Shown: one piece after another, positions 53,408-63,881 of the stretch
How the letters are laid out: each line of letters opens with the position of its first letter
Position numbering within the stretch: the first letter of the stretch is position 1
Assembly (NCBI GenBank): GCA_016720395.1
Contig: JADKKR010000003.1
Span: forward strand, 124,001-188,000
Direction of reading: 5' to 3'
Source of the DNA: Geobacteraceae bacterium
GTDB taxonomy: Bacteria > Desulfobacterota > Desulfuromonadia > Geobacterales > Pseudopelobacteraceae
Length of the DNA: 64,000 nt
The notes under the pieces: model-generated
What the model was told of the DNA's origin: nothing
Seen by the model: the letters and a program-made list of their open reading frames with translations, nothing else
Database searches by the model: none
Translations under genes and position numbers: made by a program

Positions 53408-55099
53408 TTACATTCGTTCGGGTGCCGATATGCCAAGAATGGTCAGGGCATTCTTCAGTGTCTGGGCCGTGCGCTTGAGCAGGTACAGACGTGCGTGAGT
53501 CAGTGCTGCATCTTCGCTGATGACCCTGTTTTTGTTATAGAAGCTGTGGAAACACCCGGCAAGTTCCGTCAGGTAGTAGGTCAGGCGATGAGGTTCGAAG
53601 TTCTGGGCGCTGTCGTCGACGGTGTCGGGCAGGGCCGCCATACGTTTCATCAACTGCAATTCTTCGGGGGTATCCAGGACCTCCAACTCGTGAAGCAGGG
53701 GCTGCTCCGGGGCAGTAAATCCCTTCTCGCGTGCATTTTCGAAAATGCTGCAGATCCTGGCGTGGGCGTACTGGACATAATAGACCGGGTTTTCGTTGGT
53801 CTGCTGCTTGGCCAGATCGATATCAAAGACCAGCTGCGAGTCCGGCTTGCGCATGATGAAGAAGAAGCGTGTGGCATCGCGGCCGACCTCGTCGATCAGG
53901 TCCCGCAGCGTGACATAGCTGCCGGCGCGCTTGGAGATCTTGACCTCTTCTCCTCCTCTCAGCACGGTGACCATCTGGTGCAGCACATATTCCGGCCACC
54001 CCCGGGGAATTCCGCATTCGAGGGCCTGCAGGCCGGCCCGTACCCGGGTGATGGTGCTGTGGTGATCGGCCCCCTGCTCGTTGACAACACGGGTGAAGCC
54101 GCGCTCCCACTTGGCCAGGTGATAGGCGATGTCGGGCACGAAGTAGGTATAGCCGCCATCGCTTTTGCGCATGACTCGATCCTTGTCATCGCCAAAATCC
54201 GTAGTGCGCAGCCACAGGGCACCGTCCTGCTCGTAGGTATGGCCGTTGTCACCAAGCTGCCTGACCACTGCATCGACGCGACCTTCGCTGTACAGGCTTG
54301 ACTCCAGGGTGAAGACATCGAAGTGGACATCGAAGGCCTTGAGGTCCAGATCCTGTTCGCGCCGCAGGGAGGCCACTGCGAAGCTCTGGATGGCATCCAG
54401 GTCCTGCGGGTCTCCGAGAGCGGTCACGTGGCGGTCGTCTGAGTCTACGGTCTCCTGTGCCAGATAGGAAACAGCGACGTCCTTGATGTACTCGCCCTGG
54501 TAGCCGTCCGCCGGCCAGCGTGGATCATCCGGCTCGATTCCCAGGCAGCGGGCCTGGACCGAAAGGGCCAGGTTGGTAATCTGCTGTCCGGCATCGTTGT
54601 AGTAGAATTCACGGGTCACATCCCATCCGGTTGCGCAGAGCAGACGACAGATCGTGTCGCCAATGGCGGCACCCCGGCCATGACCGATATGCAGCGGTCC
54701 GGTAGGGTTGGCGCTGACGAACTCCACCTGTACTTTTCCGGAGGCCCCGGAGGTGGTGAGCCCGAAGGCCGTACCCTGAGACTCTATCTCAAGCAGCGTC
54801 TGCTGCCAGGCTGCCGGAGCTACATAAAAGTTTATGAAGCCGGGACCGGCGATTTCAGCGTGTGACAACAGGCCACCGCCGTTTCCGATGAACCGGATAA
54901 CGGTCTCGGCGACCTGGCGGGGCGCCTTGCGCTCGCCTTTGGCAATCTGCATGGCGATATTGCAGGAAAAATCACCATGTTCGGGATTGGCCGGTATGCC
55001 GATAATGACGGCAGGAAAAGGTGCGGTGATAAGTTCTTCCGCGGCGGCTGCATGTTGCAGGGCGGCTTCAACGAGGACGGCAATTCTTTGGCGCATCAT
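53408..55099 (-). CDS. argS: Arginyl-tRNA synthetase
   Basis: This 563-residue class I synthetase has an N-terminal additional domain, the HIGH motif in [14 protein letters not shown] (about 132-145), the KMSKS-like [15 protein letters not shown] (about 390) and a C-terminal DALR anticodon-binding domain. It charges tRNA-Arg with arginine. The start overlaps the stop of the small Cys-rich gene (ATGA). Confidence 0.96.
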   Translation of the reverse strand: MMRQRIAVLVEAALQHAAAAEELITAPFPAVIIGIPANPEHGDFSCNIAMQIAKGERKAPRQVAETVIRFIGNGGGLLSHAEIAGPGFINFYVAPAAWQQTLLEIESQGTAFGLTTSGASGKVQVEFVSANPTGPLHIGHGRGAAIGDTICRLLCATGWDVTREFYYNDAGQQITNLALSVQARCLGIEPDDPRWPADGYQGEYIKDVAVSYLAQETVDSDDRHVTALGDPQDLDAIQSFAVASLRREQDLDLKAFDVHFDVFTLESSLYSEGRVDAVVRQLGDNGHTYEQDGALWLRTTDFGDDKDRVMRKSDGGYTYFVPDIAYHLAKWERGFTRVVNEQGADHHSTITRVRAGLQALECGIPRGWPEYVLHQMVTVLRGGEEVKISKRAGSYVTLRDLIDEVGRDATRFFFIMRKPDSQLVFDIDLAKQQTNENPVYYVQYAHARICSIFENAREKGFTAPEQPLLHELEVLDTPEELQLMKRMAALPDTVDDSAQNFEPHRLTYYLTELAGCFHSFYNKNRVISEDAALTHARLYLLKRTAQTLKNALTILGISAPERM

Positions 55100-55254
55100 T
55101 TCGGGTGTGATTCCTTGCTGTTAGAGGGGGGCTCGGTATCCTTGATGCTGATGTCGCGGGAAAAATCGGGGCAACGTGCCCCGCCGTCACAGACACTGAA
55201 CCGCTTGTTGCAGTTCTCGCGCCAGGCGCAGACGGCACAGCTTTGACGTGACAT
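55096..55254 (-). CDS. Small cysteine-rich protein upstream of argS
   Basis: Reading from ATG 55252-55254 behind AGAGGT gives 52 residues, [15 protein letters not shown]... with five cysteines (about 6, 9, 15, 22, 28) and an acidic/Ser-rich tail. The stop overlaps the argS start as ATGA, and codon use is regular, so it is likely real and translationally coupled to argS. The cysteines suggest a metal cluster or zinc site. The function is unknown. Confidence 0.6.
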   Translation of the reverse strand: MSRQSCAVCAWRENCNKRFSVCDGGARCPDFSRDISIKDTEPPSNSKESHPK

Positions 55255-55268
55255 GGCAGACCTCTGAA

Positions 55269-55562
55269 CTATTTCTTTTCCTGGGGGAACTGGTAGATGA
55301 CTTCGTTGCTGCGAACCAGTCCGAAGTCTTTGCGGGCGATACTTTCCAGATAACGACGGTCGGTTTTCAGGGCCGATATTTCCAGCTTGAGTTTCTCGTT
55401 TTCACTCTTCGAATCATTCAGGCGTGAGTTGACCCTGGTTTTATCCTGTTTCAGTTCAATGATACGCAGGAGACCCTTGTCACCGAACACGGTGAAAAAC
55501 AGGATGAAGATGATACATCCCGCCGGGATCAGGTACATTTTTTTCTGAAAGGGAAGCTTCAC
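55269..55562 (-). CDS. ftsB: Septum formation initiator, FtsB/DivIC family
   Basis: The product has 97 residues from GTG 55560-55562 four bases after the UDP-xylose synthase gene; longer upstream readings are not supported. A short cytoplasmic part precedes one membrane helix (YLIPAGCIIFILFFTVFG, about 10-27), a coiled coil (about 30-72) and the family end ARKDFGLVRSNEVIYQF. It acts in the FtsQBL division complex in the inner membrane. Confidence 0.85.
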   Translation of the reverse strand: MKLPFQKKMYLIPAGCIIFILFFTVFGDKGLLRIIELKQDKTRVNSRLNDSKSENEKLKLEISALKTDRRYLESIARKDFGLVRSNEVIYQFPQEKK

Positions 55563-55566
55563 ACGA

Positions 55567-56502
55567 TTACCCTTTTTCCAGACGTTCTGCGAAGTAGCCG
55601 ACGGTTGTGCGGAGCCCGGTCTCCAGGTCGACGGACGGTGTCCATCCCAGCCGCTGCATTGCCAGTGAGATGTCCGGTCGCCGCTGTTTCGGGTCATCCA
55701 GGGGCAGGGGGTTGTGTATGATCCTGGATGTCGCTCCGGTTATTCTAATGATTTTTTCAGCAAATTCAAGGATTGTATTTTCCACCGGGTTGCCGAGGTT
55801 GACCGGACCGATAAATCCGTCACATTCCATCATGCGGATCATGCCCTCCACCAGGTCGTCCACATAGCAGAACGAGCGGGTCTGTGAGCCGTCTCCGTAG
55901 ACCGTGATGTCCTGGTTGCGCAGGGCCTGCAGCACGAAATTCGAGACCACCCGGCCGTCGTTTTCAGCCATACGCGGACCATAGGTGTTAAAAATGCGGA
56001 TGATGCGGATGTCGACACCGTTCTGGCGATGGTAGTCCATCATCAGGGTTTCGGCAACGCGCTTGCCCTCGTCATAGCAGCTGCGGATACCGATCGGGTT
56101 GACATTGCCCCAGTACGCTTCCGTCTGGGGATGGACCTGGGGATCACCATAGACCTCCGAGGTGGATGCCTGCAGGATACGGGCCTTGACCCGCTTGGCC
56201 AGCCCCAGCATGTTGATGCAGCCCATGACACTGGTCTTGACGGTCTTGACCGGGTTGTACTGGTAATGGACCGGGGAGGCCGGACAGGCCAGGTTGTAGA
56301 TGCGGTCCACCTCCAGCAGGATCGGCTCGACGATGTCATGGCGGATGACCTCGAAGCGGTGGTTATCCATCAGGTGGATGATATTGTCCCGGGAGCCGGT
56401 GAAGAAGTTGTCCAGGCAGATGACGTCGTGGCCCTCATGCAGCAGACGCTCGCAGAGATGTGACCCGACAAAGCCTGCGCCTCCGGTGACCAGAATTTTC
56501 AT
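55567..56502 (-). CDS. uxs: UDP-glucuronate decarboxylase (UDP-xylose synthase)
   Basis: This 311-residue NAD-dependent SDR has [15 protein letters not shown] (about 7-21), the Tyr-x-x-x-Lys site in SCYDEGKR (about 145-152) and [17 protein letters not shown] (about 169-185). It turns UDP-glucuronate to UDP-xylose for surface polysaccharides. The UDP-glucose dehydrogenase that makes its substrate is one base upstream, so they form a pathway pair. AGAGGTG precedes ATG 56500-56502. Confidence 0.93.
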   Translation of the reverse strand: MKILVTGGAGFVGSHLCERLLHEGHDVICLDNFFTGSRDNIIHLMDNHRFEVIRHDIVEPILLEVDRIYNLACPASPVHYQYNPVKTVKTSVMGCINMLGLAKRVKARILQASTSEVYGDPQVHPQTEAYWGNVNPIGIRSCYDEGKRVAETLMMDYHRQNGVDIRIIRIFNTYGPRMAENDGRVVSNFVLQALRNQDITVYGDGSQTRSFCYVDDLVEGMIRMMECDGFIGPVNLGNPVENTILEFAEKIIRITGATSRIIHNPLPLDDPKQRRPDISLAMQRLGWTPSVDLETGLRTTVGYFAERLEKG

Positions 56503-56503
56503 G

Positions 56504-57862
56504 TTATTTCACCTCTCCGCAGACCGTGGCGCCGCAGCGACCCAGCGGGATGTAGCTGAACCCGGCGGATGCCATGCGGTCGGGCTTGTAGAGGTTGCGC
56601 CCATCGACGATGATCGGAGTCTTCAGGGCGGCCTTGATGCGATCGAAGTCCGGGTTGCGGTACTCGCTCCAGTCGGTGATGACAGTCAGGGCGTCGGCAT
56701 TCTCAAGGATCTCGTACTGGTTGTGGCTGTATTCAATGCGGTCGCCGAAGACCTTCCTGGCTTCCTTGATGGCCTCCGGATCATGTGCCCGGACCGTGGC
56801 GCCGGCGTCCAGAAGGCGCTCGATGATGGTGATGGCCGGAGCCTCGCGCATGTCATCGGTACGTGGCTTGAAGGACAGGCCCCAGCAGGCGATCGTGCGT
56901 CCGGTGAGCGGTCGTTCCTCGTCCGGCGAGCCGAGGGCCCTGATCAGTTTATCGGCCAGGACCTCTTTCTGGCGTTCGTTGACGTCTTCCACCGCCCTGA
57001 GCAGCATGAAGTCGTAACTGCATTCTTCAGCGGTCCTGATCAGCGCCTTGACATCCTTGGGGAAACAGGAGCCGCCGTAGCCGGGACCGGGAAACAGAAA
57101 GTCGTAGCCGATGCGCGAGTCGGAGCCGATGCCCTCGCGGACAGCTGCCACATCGGCGCCCATCCGCTCGCACAGCCCGGCGATCTGGTTCATGAAGGAG
57201 ATGCGGGTGGCCAGCATGGCATTGGCAGCGTACTTGGTCATCTCGGCACTGCGGATATCCATGACGATCATGCGGTTCTGCTTGCGCATGAACGGGTCGT
57301 AGAGCTCTTTCATGATCTCGGCGGTGCGGACGTTGTCGGTGCCGATCACAACCCGGTCGGGTTTCATGAAATCATCGATGGCAGCGCCTTCCTTGAGAAA
57401 CTCCGGATTGGAGACCACATCGAACTCCAGGTTGACGCCGCGGATCGTCAATTCTTCCTGCAGTGCATCACGAACCTTGTCGGCGGTGCCGACCGGGACC
57501 GTGGACTTGTCGACGATGATCTTGTAGCCGGTCATTGCACGACCGATCTCGCGGGCCACACCCAGAACGTATTTCAGGTCGGCCGAGCCGTCTTCGCCCG
57601 GCGGGGTGCCGACGGCGATGAAGCTGACCAGGGATGACTGTACGGCAGCAGTAGCATCGGTGGTGAAGGAGAGCCGGCCTTCTGCCTGGTTGCGCAGCAC
57701 CATCTCCTTCAGGCCCGGTTCGTAGATCGGGATAATCCCCTGTTTCAAGCCTTCAATTCTGGCTTCGTCAACATCGACGGCGATGACGCTGTTGCCGCTT
57801 TCGGCAAAACAGGCGGCAGCCACCAGTCCGACATATCCGGCACCAAAGATACAGATTTTCAT
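56504..57862 (-). CDS. ugd: UDP-glucose 6-dehydrogenase
   Basis: The product has 452 residues. The Rossmann [16 protein letters not shown] (about 5-20), the catalytic Cys in [11 protein letters not shown] (about 259-269) and [17 protein letters not shown] (about 333-349) are typical. It oxidises UDP-glucose to UDP-glucuronate. AGGAG precedes ATG 57860-57862. It is co-directional with UXS, making UDP-xylose from UDP-glucose. Confidence 0.95.
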   Translation of the reverse strand: MKICIFGAGYVGLVAAACFAESGNSVIAVDVDEARIEGLKQGIIPIYEPGLKEMVLRNQAEGRLSFTTDATAAVQSSLVSFIAVGTPPGEDGSADLKYVLGVAREIGRAMTGYKIIVDKSTVPVGTADKVRDALQEELTIRGVNLEFDVVSNPEFLKEGAAIDDFMKPDRVVIGTDNVRTAEIMKELYDPFMRKQNRMIVMDIRSAEMTKYAANAMLATRISFMNQIAGLCERMGADVAAVREGIGSDSRIGYDFLFPGPGYGGSCFPKDVKALIRTAEECSYDFMLLRAVEDVNERQKEVLADKLIRALGSPDEERPLTGRTIACWGLSFKPRTDDMREAPAITIIERLLDAGATVRAHDPEAIKEARKVFGDRIEYSHNQYEILENADALTVITDWSEYRNPDFDRIKAALKTPIIVDGRNLYKPDRMASAGFSYIPLGRCGATVCGEVK

Positions 57863-57931
57863 TCAGAAACTCCTGACGTCAAAATAATTGGTACTCTATA
57901 ACACATTATCCCGTTGTAATTCCAGCGCTAA

Positions 57932-58774
57932 TTAGGCTTTTTCCGCGTCATTGCGCAATTTAAGGGCCTCGGAATAGGCCTCGTTCCGTGAACTGCCTGT
58001 AATCAGGGACGCTTTCCTGGCAGCATCCTTAACGGAAAGACCTTCCTCATCCAGAAGCCGCTGCAACAGGGTGTCCAGTGCTTCAGGCTGCTCTGGAACG
58101 ACTTCACCCGGTGCAATCAGGATGACGATCTCTCCGCGTGCCTTACCTTCAGCCACCGCAGGCATTACCCCGGAGACCGCACCGCGGATGAACTCCTCGT
58201 AAATTTTGGACAGTTCCCGGGCCACCACCACCTGGCGATCTCCCAGGGTTTCATGGATATCACGCAGGGTCTCTTCCAGCCGGTGGGGCGCCTCGTAGAG
58301 CACCAGCGTACCGGGCAGGCGGGCCAGATCTGCAAGAAAGGCGCGCCGTTTCCCCTGCCGGGCGGGCGGGAAACCGGCAAAGGTAAAGTTGTCACTGGGC
58401 AGTCCCGAGCCGGAGAGGGCCGCGATGGCGGCACAGGCGCCGGGGAGCGGCACCACCGGGATGCCTTCCGCCACGGCGTCACGCACCAGGTTGTAGCCCG
58501 GGTCGGAGATGCAGGGGGTGCCTGCGTCGGAGATCAGGGCCACGGACTTCCCCTGGCGCAGGGCGTTCAGGATGCGCTCACCCTTGAATTGCTGGTTGTG
58601 ATCGAAATAGGAGGTCAGCGGTTTTGAGATGTTGAAGTGATTAAGGAGCTTCAGCGAATGGCGGGTGTCTTCTGCGGCGATCAGGTCCACTTCCCCGAGG
58701 ATACGCACCGCCCGGTAGGTTATGTCCTCCAGGTTGCCGATAGGCGTGGCAACTATGTAGAGGGTGGCGGCCAT
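57932..58774 (-). CDS. rsmI: 16S rRNA 2'-O-methyltransferase RsmI
   Basis: The product has 280 residues. The tetrapyrrole-methylase fold shows LYIVATPIGNLEDITYRA (about 5-22), SDAGTPCISDPG (about 82-93) and VVARELSKIYEEF (about 172-184). It methylates C1402 of 16S rRNA. The start overlaps the amidase stop (TAATG), so both are made together. Confidence 0.95.
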   Translation of the reverse strand: MAATLYIVATPIGNLEDITYRAVRILGEVDLIAAEDTRHSLKLLNHFNISKPLTSYFDHNQQFKGERILNALRQGKSVALISDAGTPCISDPGYNLVRDAVAEGIPVVPLPGACAAIAALSGSGLPSDNFTFAGFPPARQGKRRAFLADLARLPGTLVLYEAPHRLEETLRDIHETLGDRQVVVARELSKIYEEFIRGAVSGVMPAVAEGKARGEIVILIAPGEVVPEQPEALDTLLQRLLDEEGLSVKDAARKASLITGSSRNEAYSEALKLRNDAEKA

Positions 58775-60054
58775 TATTTCAGGCTGGAGATGTATCCGCG
58801 CACCCCGTCCAGAATCCCCTCGGCGGTCAGGTCACGGTAGGCCGGGTCTTTGAGGCGCGCCTCCTCCTGGACGTTGCTCAGAAAGGCGGCCTCCACCAGA
58901 ATGCTCGGCATGGTGGCCCCCACCAGGACATAAAACGGACCCTGCTTGACCCCCAGGTTCTTCACGTCGGAAAAATAGGTGCGGGCCTTTTTGTACAGGG
59001 ATTTTTGCACCTCATCCGCCAGGTGGGCGGAGTCGTTCAGTTTGTAGTTGGCCATCAGGTCGAAGAGGATCGCCTGCAGCACGCTGACCTTTTCCAGCGA
59101 GGTGCCGTTTTCCTTGGCAGCCAGCTGGGCTGCCTTTTCGGTCTTGGCCAGATTGAGATAGTAGGTCTCGATGCCGTTGGCGTTGCGGTTGGCTGCGGCA
59201 TTGGCGTGAACCGAGAGGAACAGGTCGGCATTTACCTTGTTGGCAATGGCGGTGCGCTCCTCCAGAGGGATGAAGACGTCGGTTGAGCGGGTCATGACCA
59301 CATCCAGCCCCAATTCATCCCTGAGCAGCTCCCTGAGCTTGAGGCTGATGGCCAGGACGACCTCCTTCTCCTGGAGTCCGCTGGGGCCAACAGCCCCCGG
59401 GTCGTGCCCGCCGTGCCCCGGGTCGACCACGATGCGGCGGATCTTGGAAATGGAAGGCCTCTTCGGCACGCGCGGCTTTTTTTCTACCGAGGCCGTTCGC
59501 TCATCAGGCCTGAGTTCTGCCAGCGGTTCGGGGGGGGCACTGATGGATGGCTCCAGGCGGCTGATCTCCAGCGGCCGCTCCCCGCGTACATCGATGATCA
59601 GGCGGGCCGGTTCTGACAACGGGAATATCTTGTAGTCCTTGATGTTCTCGGTATCCAGTACCACGCGCACGACGTCGGGTTTGTACTGGCCGACGCGCCC
59701 CTTCAGTAATCCGTCGCCGATGGTGATTTCGCGGACATTACGCCCCAGCTTGGAGTGATTGATGTCGATATAGACCCGACCCGGCTTGCCGGGGCTGTCC
59801 TTGCCAAGCTGGTGCGCCTCCCAGGTCACGTCCCGATCCAGCTCAAGCGAAATACGGGTATAGTCCGGATTGGACCAGTATTTCATCTCATTGAGCACTG
59901 CCAGCGGACGGACCGTAGCCGAGGTCTGCTCGCTGAAGACCGGTTTGCTCCTGACAGTCTTGTGTTTTGATTTATTCTTGGCCGCCAGGGCGGGGCCGGG
60001 AATCAGCAGGCAGGCAATCAGTAGGCAGACAGGTATGAGGATGAACCGGGTCAT
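58774..60054 (-). CDS. N-acetylmuramoyl-L-alanine amidase (AmiC-like)
   Basis: The product has 426 residues from ATG 60052-60054. A signal peptide (about 1-25), an AMIN domain (about 50-150) that localises to the septum, and an Amidase_3 domain (VVDPGHGGHDPGAVG, about 210; a late LVEAAFLSN, the zinc-site Glu) are present. It cuts stem peptides from peptidoglycan during division. The first zinc His is in PGHGG. Confidence 0.93.
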   Translation of the reverse strand: MTRFILIPVCLLIACLLIPGPALAAKNKSKHKTVRSKPVFSEQTSATVRPLAVLNEMKYWSNPDYTRISLELDRDVTWEAHQLGKDSPGKPGRVYIDINHSKLGRNVREITIGDGLLKGRVGQYKPDVVRVVLDTENIKDYKIFPLSEPARLIIDVRGERPLEISRLEPSISAPPEPLAELRPDERTASVEKKPRVPKRPSISKIRRIVVDPGHGGHDPGAVGPSGLQEKEVVLAISLKLRELLRDELGLDVVMTRSTDVFIPLEERTAIANKVNADLFLSVHANAAANRNANGIETYYLNLAKTEKAAQLAAKENGTSLEKVSVLQAILFDLMANYKLNDSAHLADEVQKSLYKKARTYFSDVKNLGVKQGPFYVLVGATMPSILVEAAFLSNVQEEARLKDPAYRDLTAEGILDGVRGYISSLK

Positions 60055-60067
60055 GTTTTGTATGCCT

Positions 60068-62680
60068 CTAGTGTGCCATTTTTTTGAGTTCATCCAGCAT
60101 ATTCAATGCCTCAAGGGGTGTCATAGCAGAAATGTTCAGTTTTTTCAAGCGTTGGCGCAGCAGGTCCTCGCTGGTTTCGAACAGGGAAAACTGCGCAGCG
60201 GGTGCTTTGGCTGCTTTTGTGCGGCTCTTGGCCAGACGCGGAGCCCCCTCTTCGAACTCGCCGCTTTCCAGGTTCAGAAGGATCTCCCTGGCCCGTTCGA
60301 TGACGTCGGCCGGCATGCCGGCCAGGCGTGCCACCTGAATGCCGTAGGAGTGGGAGGCGCCGCCGGGGATGATAGTGCGCAGGAAGATGACCTGATCGTT
60401 CCACTCCCTGACGGCCACGGTATAGTTTTTGATCCGTTCGCGGGTCACTGCCAGTTCGGTCAGCTCGTGGTAATGGGTGGCGAACAGCGTCCTGCTCCGG
60501 CAGGTGGGGGTGTCGTGGATGTACTCGGCCACCGCCCAGGCGATGGAAACACCGTCGAAGGTGGAGGTGCCGCGGCCGATCTCGTCCATCACGATCAGGC
60601 TCCTGGGCGTGGCGTTACGCAGGATGGCGGCCGCCTCCATCATCTCCAGCATGAAGGTGGACTGGCCGCGGGCCAGGTTGTCTCCCGCCCCGACGCGGGT
60701 GAAGATGCGGTCGGCTATGCCGATGCGCGCCTCGCTGGCCGGAACGAAGCTACCGACCTGGGCCATGATAGTGATCAGGGCCACCTGGCGCATGTAGGTG
60801 GATTTGCCGGCCATGTTGGGGCCGGTGATCATCAGGATCTGGTTGTCGCTGCCGTCCAGGCGGGTATCGTTGGGGACAAAACTCTCTCCCAGTTTCATGT
60901 TTTCGATGACCGGGTGGCGTCCGTCACGGATGTCGATGACATCGGAGTCGTCAACCGTGGGTTTGCAGTAGTTACGCTCCGCACCCACAACCGCCAGGGA
61001 GATCAGCACATCCAGTACTGCCAGGCCGTCGGCGGTTCGGCAGATGCGCTCCGAGCGTCCCGCCACCTGTTCGCGGATCTCCTGGAACAGCGCATACTCG
61101 AGCTCGCAGATGCGCTCCTCGGCCCCCAGCACCTTCTCCTCGTAGTTCTTGAGCTCCTCGGTGATAAAGCGCTCGGCGTTGGCCAGGGTCTGGCGGCGGA
61201 TATAGTCGGGGGGCACATTGGCAAGGTTGCTCTTGGTGATCTCGATCGAATAGCCGAAAACCCGGTTGTAACGGATCTTGAGGGTGGATATCCCGGTGCG
61301 GGCCTTCTCCTGAGCCTCCAGACGGGCGATGAAGCCTTTCCCCTCGCTGCTGATGGCGCGCAGTTCGTCCAGTTCGGCACTGTAGCCGGCGGCGATGATA
61401 CCCCCCTCGCGCAGTGAGAAGGGGGGGCTCTCAACGATGCCGCTCTCAACAAGGATTCGAATGTCGTCAAGCGGATCGATGGTGGTCGCCAGCGTTCTCA
61501 GCAGCGGACTCTGCAGCGGCCCGATGCAGTTCAGCAGGAGCGGGAGCTGTCTCAGGGAGTCCACCAGGGCGCGCAGGTCCCGGGCACCGGCCGAGGCCAT
61601 GCCGATGCGTCCGTTGAGGCGTTCCAGGTCGGCTATGCCTCGCAGCGGCACGATCAGCGAGTCCCGGATGGTGCCGGACTCCAGCAGTTCTTCGACGGCG
61701 TCCAGCCGCTGCCGGATCGGTTCCAGCCCGACCAGCGGATAGGAGAGCCACTGCTTGAGGCGGCGGGCGCCCATGGCTGTACAGGTCCGGTCCAGACAGC
61801 CCAGCAGTGAGCCGCCCTTGCGGCCGTCAGCCATGCTGGCGGTGATCTCCAGGTTGCGCCGGGTGGCCGGGTCCAGGGTCAGGTGTTCCGAGCGAAGGTA
61901 GACACGGATATCGCGGATATGCGGGATGGCGCTTTTTCTGTTCTCCCGCAGGTAGTAGAGGGCTGCACCGGCTGCCATCAGGCCGGTCGGCATCTGCTCC
62001 AGCCCCAGGGCCTCAGTCGAAGCGGCACCGAACTGGCTGCAGAGCAACCCTGCGGCGTAGTCGCGTTCGTACACCCAGGCCGGGCAGCGGGATACCATCC
62101 GCTCTGCAAGGAATTCACGCAGTTCGGCAGGCAGCGCATCCTTTTCCAGGCCGTCACTCAGTAGAACCTCCCGGGGGTTGACCCCGGCAGCCTCTGCCGC
62201 CAGGGCCGCGACTCCGCTCAGTTCGGTCACGCGGAATTCGCCGGTGGAGAGGTCCAGCCAGGCGATACCCCACTGCTCGCCGAGCTGACAGAGGGCAAGG
62301 AGGTAATTGTTCTCGTCCGGGGAGAGGCTCTCGGCTTCGATCAGCAGCCCGGGGGTGATGACCCGGACCACCTCGCGGCGGACGATGCCCTTGGCCTGCC
62401 GGGGGTCTTCCACCTGCTCGCAGATGGCTACCTTGTGGCCGGTCTCGATCAGCCGGGTGATATAGGGTGTGACAGAGTGGTAGGGGACGCCGCAGAAGGG
62501 GATCTCGTCGCCGCTGCCCTTGTTGCGCGAGGTCAGGGTGATGTCGAGGATGCGGGACGCCAGCAGGGCGTCATCCAGGAACATCTCGTAGAAGTCCCCC
62601 ATGCGGAAAAGGAGAATCGCATCGGGATAGCCGGATTTGATCTCCAGGTACTGCCGCATCATGGGGGTTTGGTCTGCCAT
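60068..62680 (-). CDS. mutS: DNA mismatch repair protein MutS
   Basis: The product has 870 residues. The mismatch-reading loop GDFYEMF (about 28-34), Walker [14 protein letters not shown] (about 620), [12 protein letters not shown] (Walker B, about 700) and ATHYHELT are all present, so the protein looks intact. It recognises mismatches and starts repair with MutL. A weak AAAGG ribosome site lies upstream. A 253-base gap to the next gene holds no clear feature. Confidence 0.96.
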   Translation of the reverse strand: MADQTPMMRQYLEIKSGYPDAILLFRMGDFYEMFLDDALLASRILDITLTSRNKGSGDEIPFCGVPYHSVTPYITRLIETGHKVAICEQVEDPRQAKGIVRREVVRVITPGLLIEAESLSPDENNYLLALCQLGEQWGIAWLDLSTGEFRVTELSGVAALAAEAAGVNPREVLLSDGLEKDALPAELREFLAERMVSRCPAWVYERDYAAGLLCSQFGAASTEALGLEQMPTGLMAAGAALYYLRENRKSAIPHIRDIRVYLRSEHLTLDPATRRNLEITASMADGRKGGSLLGCLDRTCTAMGARRLKQWLSYPLVGLEPIRQRLDAVEELLESGTIRDSLIVPLRGIADLERLNGRIGMASAGARDLRALVDSLRQLPLLLNCIGPLQSPLLRTLATTIDPLDDIRILVESGIVESPPFSLREGGIIAAGYSAELDELRAISSEGKGFIARLEAQEKARTGISTLKIRYNRVFGYSIEITKSNLANVPPDYIRRQTLANAERFITEELKNYEEKVLGAEERICELEYALFQEIREQVAGRSERICRTADGLAVLDVLISLAVVGAERNYCKPTVDDSDVIDIRDGRHPVIENMKLGESFVPNDTRLDGSDNQILMITGPNMAGKSTYMRQVALITIMAQVGSFVPASEARIGIADRIFTRVGAGDNLARGQSTFMLEMMEAAAILRNATPRSLIVMDEIGRGTSTFDGVSIAWAVAEYIHDTPTCRSRTLFATHYHELTELAVTRERIKNYTVAVREWNDQVIFLRTIIPGGASHSYGIQVARLAGMPADVIERAREILLNLESGEFEEGAPRLAKSRTKAAKAPAAQFSLFETSEDLLRQRLKKLNISAMTPLEALNMLDELKKMAH

Positions 62681-62933
62681 TGTTGAACCGGCCTTTCAAG
62701 ACGATGAGCCGTTGTATCACAGGGTACCGTGCTTTTCAAGGTGCAGGGGGGATATTCCTGCATGAAGTATTCAGCATTCACTTGAACTTTATTCAATCAG
62801 TGGTAGGATTGAAAAATTACAATCAGGTAGTTTCGACCGGTATACACTGATCATGTCCGTTGTGCTGCCAGACTGAAGGTGCACTGGCCTGCGGAGCATT
62901 GTGATACCTGGCAGTTACGTCAAGGAGAACCTC

Positions 62934-63881
62934 ATGACAAAGCGAATCTTTTCCGGAACGCGGTTGCTTCTGTTCCTGTTCCTTTCCGCCCTGATAGTCA
63001 TGCAGGCCGCCTGCAAGAATCAGGAACAGCCCCAGATCTCTCGTACGGCGGAACAGTCACCTCAGGAGCGGCTCTCAAGCTCGACGGTCAAGCCTCTCCG
63101 GATAGGGATGGGTGCGATGATCACCCCAAAAGAGGGATTTATCTATTACAGACAGCTCAGCGAGTACATCGAGAAAAAACTCGGCCATCCGGTCCAATTG
63201 GTCGATCGGGGCAATTACGACGAGATGAACCGTCTTCTGGAGACAAAAGAGATCGATGCAGCCTTTGTTTGTGCCGGTCCCTATGTGGAAGGCAAAGAGC
63301 GCTTCGGGATGGAGCTATTGGCGATGCCCCTGGTGAAGGGGAAGCCGGTCTACCACTCCTATATTATCGTTCCGGCCGGCAGCCCGGCCCAAAAACTGGA
63401 AGACCTGCGCGGCAAGACCTTTGCTTTTACCGATCCCAAATCAAACAGCGGGAAGCTGGTTCCGACTTATCTGTTGGCAAAAATGAAGGAAACCCCGCAA
63501 CATTTCTTTGGCAAGGTGGAGTTTACCTACGGCCATGACAAATCGATCAAGGCCGTGGCGGAAGGTCTCGTCGATGGCGCCGCGGTGGACAGCCTGATCT
63601 GGGAGTACCTTGCCCTGAAACACCCGGACATGGCGGCCAAAACCAGGATACTGCTCCGCTCGGAACCGTACGGCATTCCTCCGGTTGTCGTCCGGCCCGG
63701 TCTTGACGCGGAAAAGAAGAAGCGTTTACTGCAGATTCTGCTGCAGGTCTCCGATGATGAAGAAGGACGACAGATTCTCAAGGGTATGATGATCGACCGT
63801 TTTGTGGCGGGCGATGACAGTAATTACGACACCATTCGCGGAATGAACCGCTGGCTGCTCAAACAGGGGAAACAACCGTAA
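62934..63881 (+). CDS. PhnD-like phosphate/phosphonate-type substrate-binding lipoprotein
   Basis: The product has 315 residues from ATG 62934 behind AAGGAG. A lipoprotein signal ends in the lipobox MQAAC (Cys about 27), followed by a periplasmic binding fold with the PhnD pattern LRIGMGAMITPKEGF, LEDLRGKTFAFTDPKSNSG and KSIKAVAEGLVDGAAVDSLIW. No transporter genes follow; instead the next gene begins one base overlapped and looks like a membrane sensor, so it may be a ligand-sensing partner. Confidence 0.87.
   Translation: MTKRIFSGTRLLLFLFLSALIVMQAACKNQEQPQISRTAEQSPQERLSSSTVKPLRIGMGAMITPKEGFIYYRQLSEYIEKKLGHPVQLVDRGNYDEMNRLLETKEIDAAFVCAGPYVEGKERFGMELLAMPLVKGKPVYHSYIIVPAGSPAQKLEDLRGKTFAFTDPKSNSGKLVPTYLLAKMKETPQHFFGKVEFTYGHDKSIKAVAEGLVDGAAVDSLIWEYLALKHPDMAAKTRILLRSEPYGIPPVVVRPGLDAEKKKRLLQILLQVSDDEEGRQILKGMMIDRFVAGDDSNYDTIRGMNRWLLKQGKQP

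Noticed and set aside
56300..57637. 445-codon plus-strand frame opposite ugd
   Set aside because: Antisense shadow of ugd and uxs.
59870..61417. 515-codon plus-strand frame opposite mutS and the amidase
   Set aside because: High-GC antisense shadow lacking any recognisable family.
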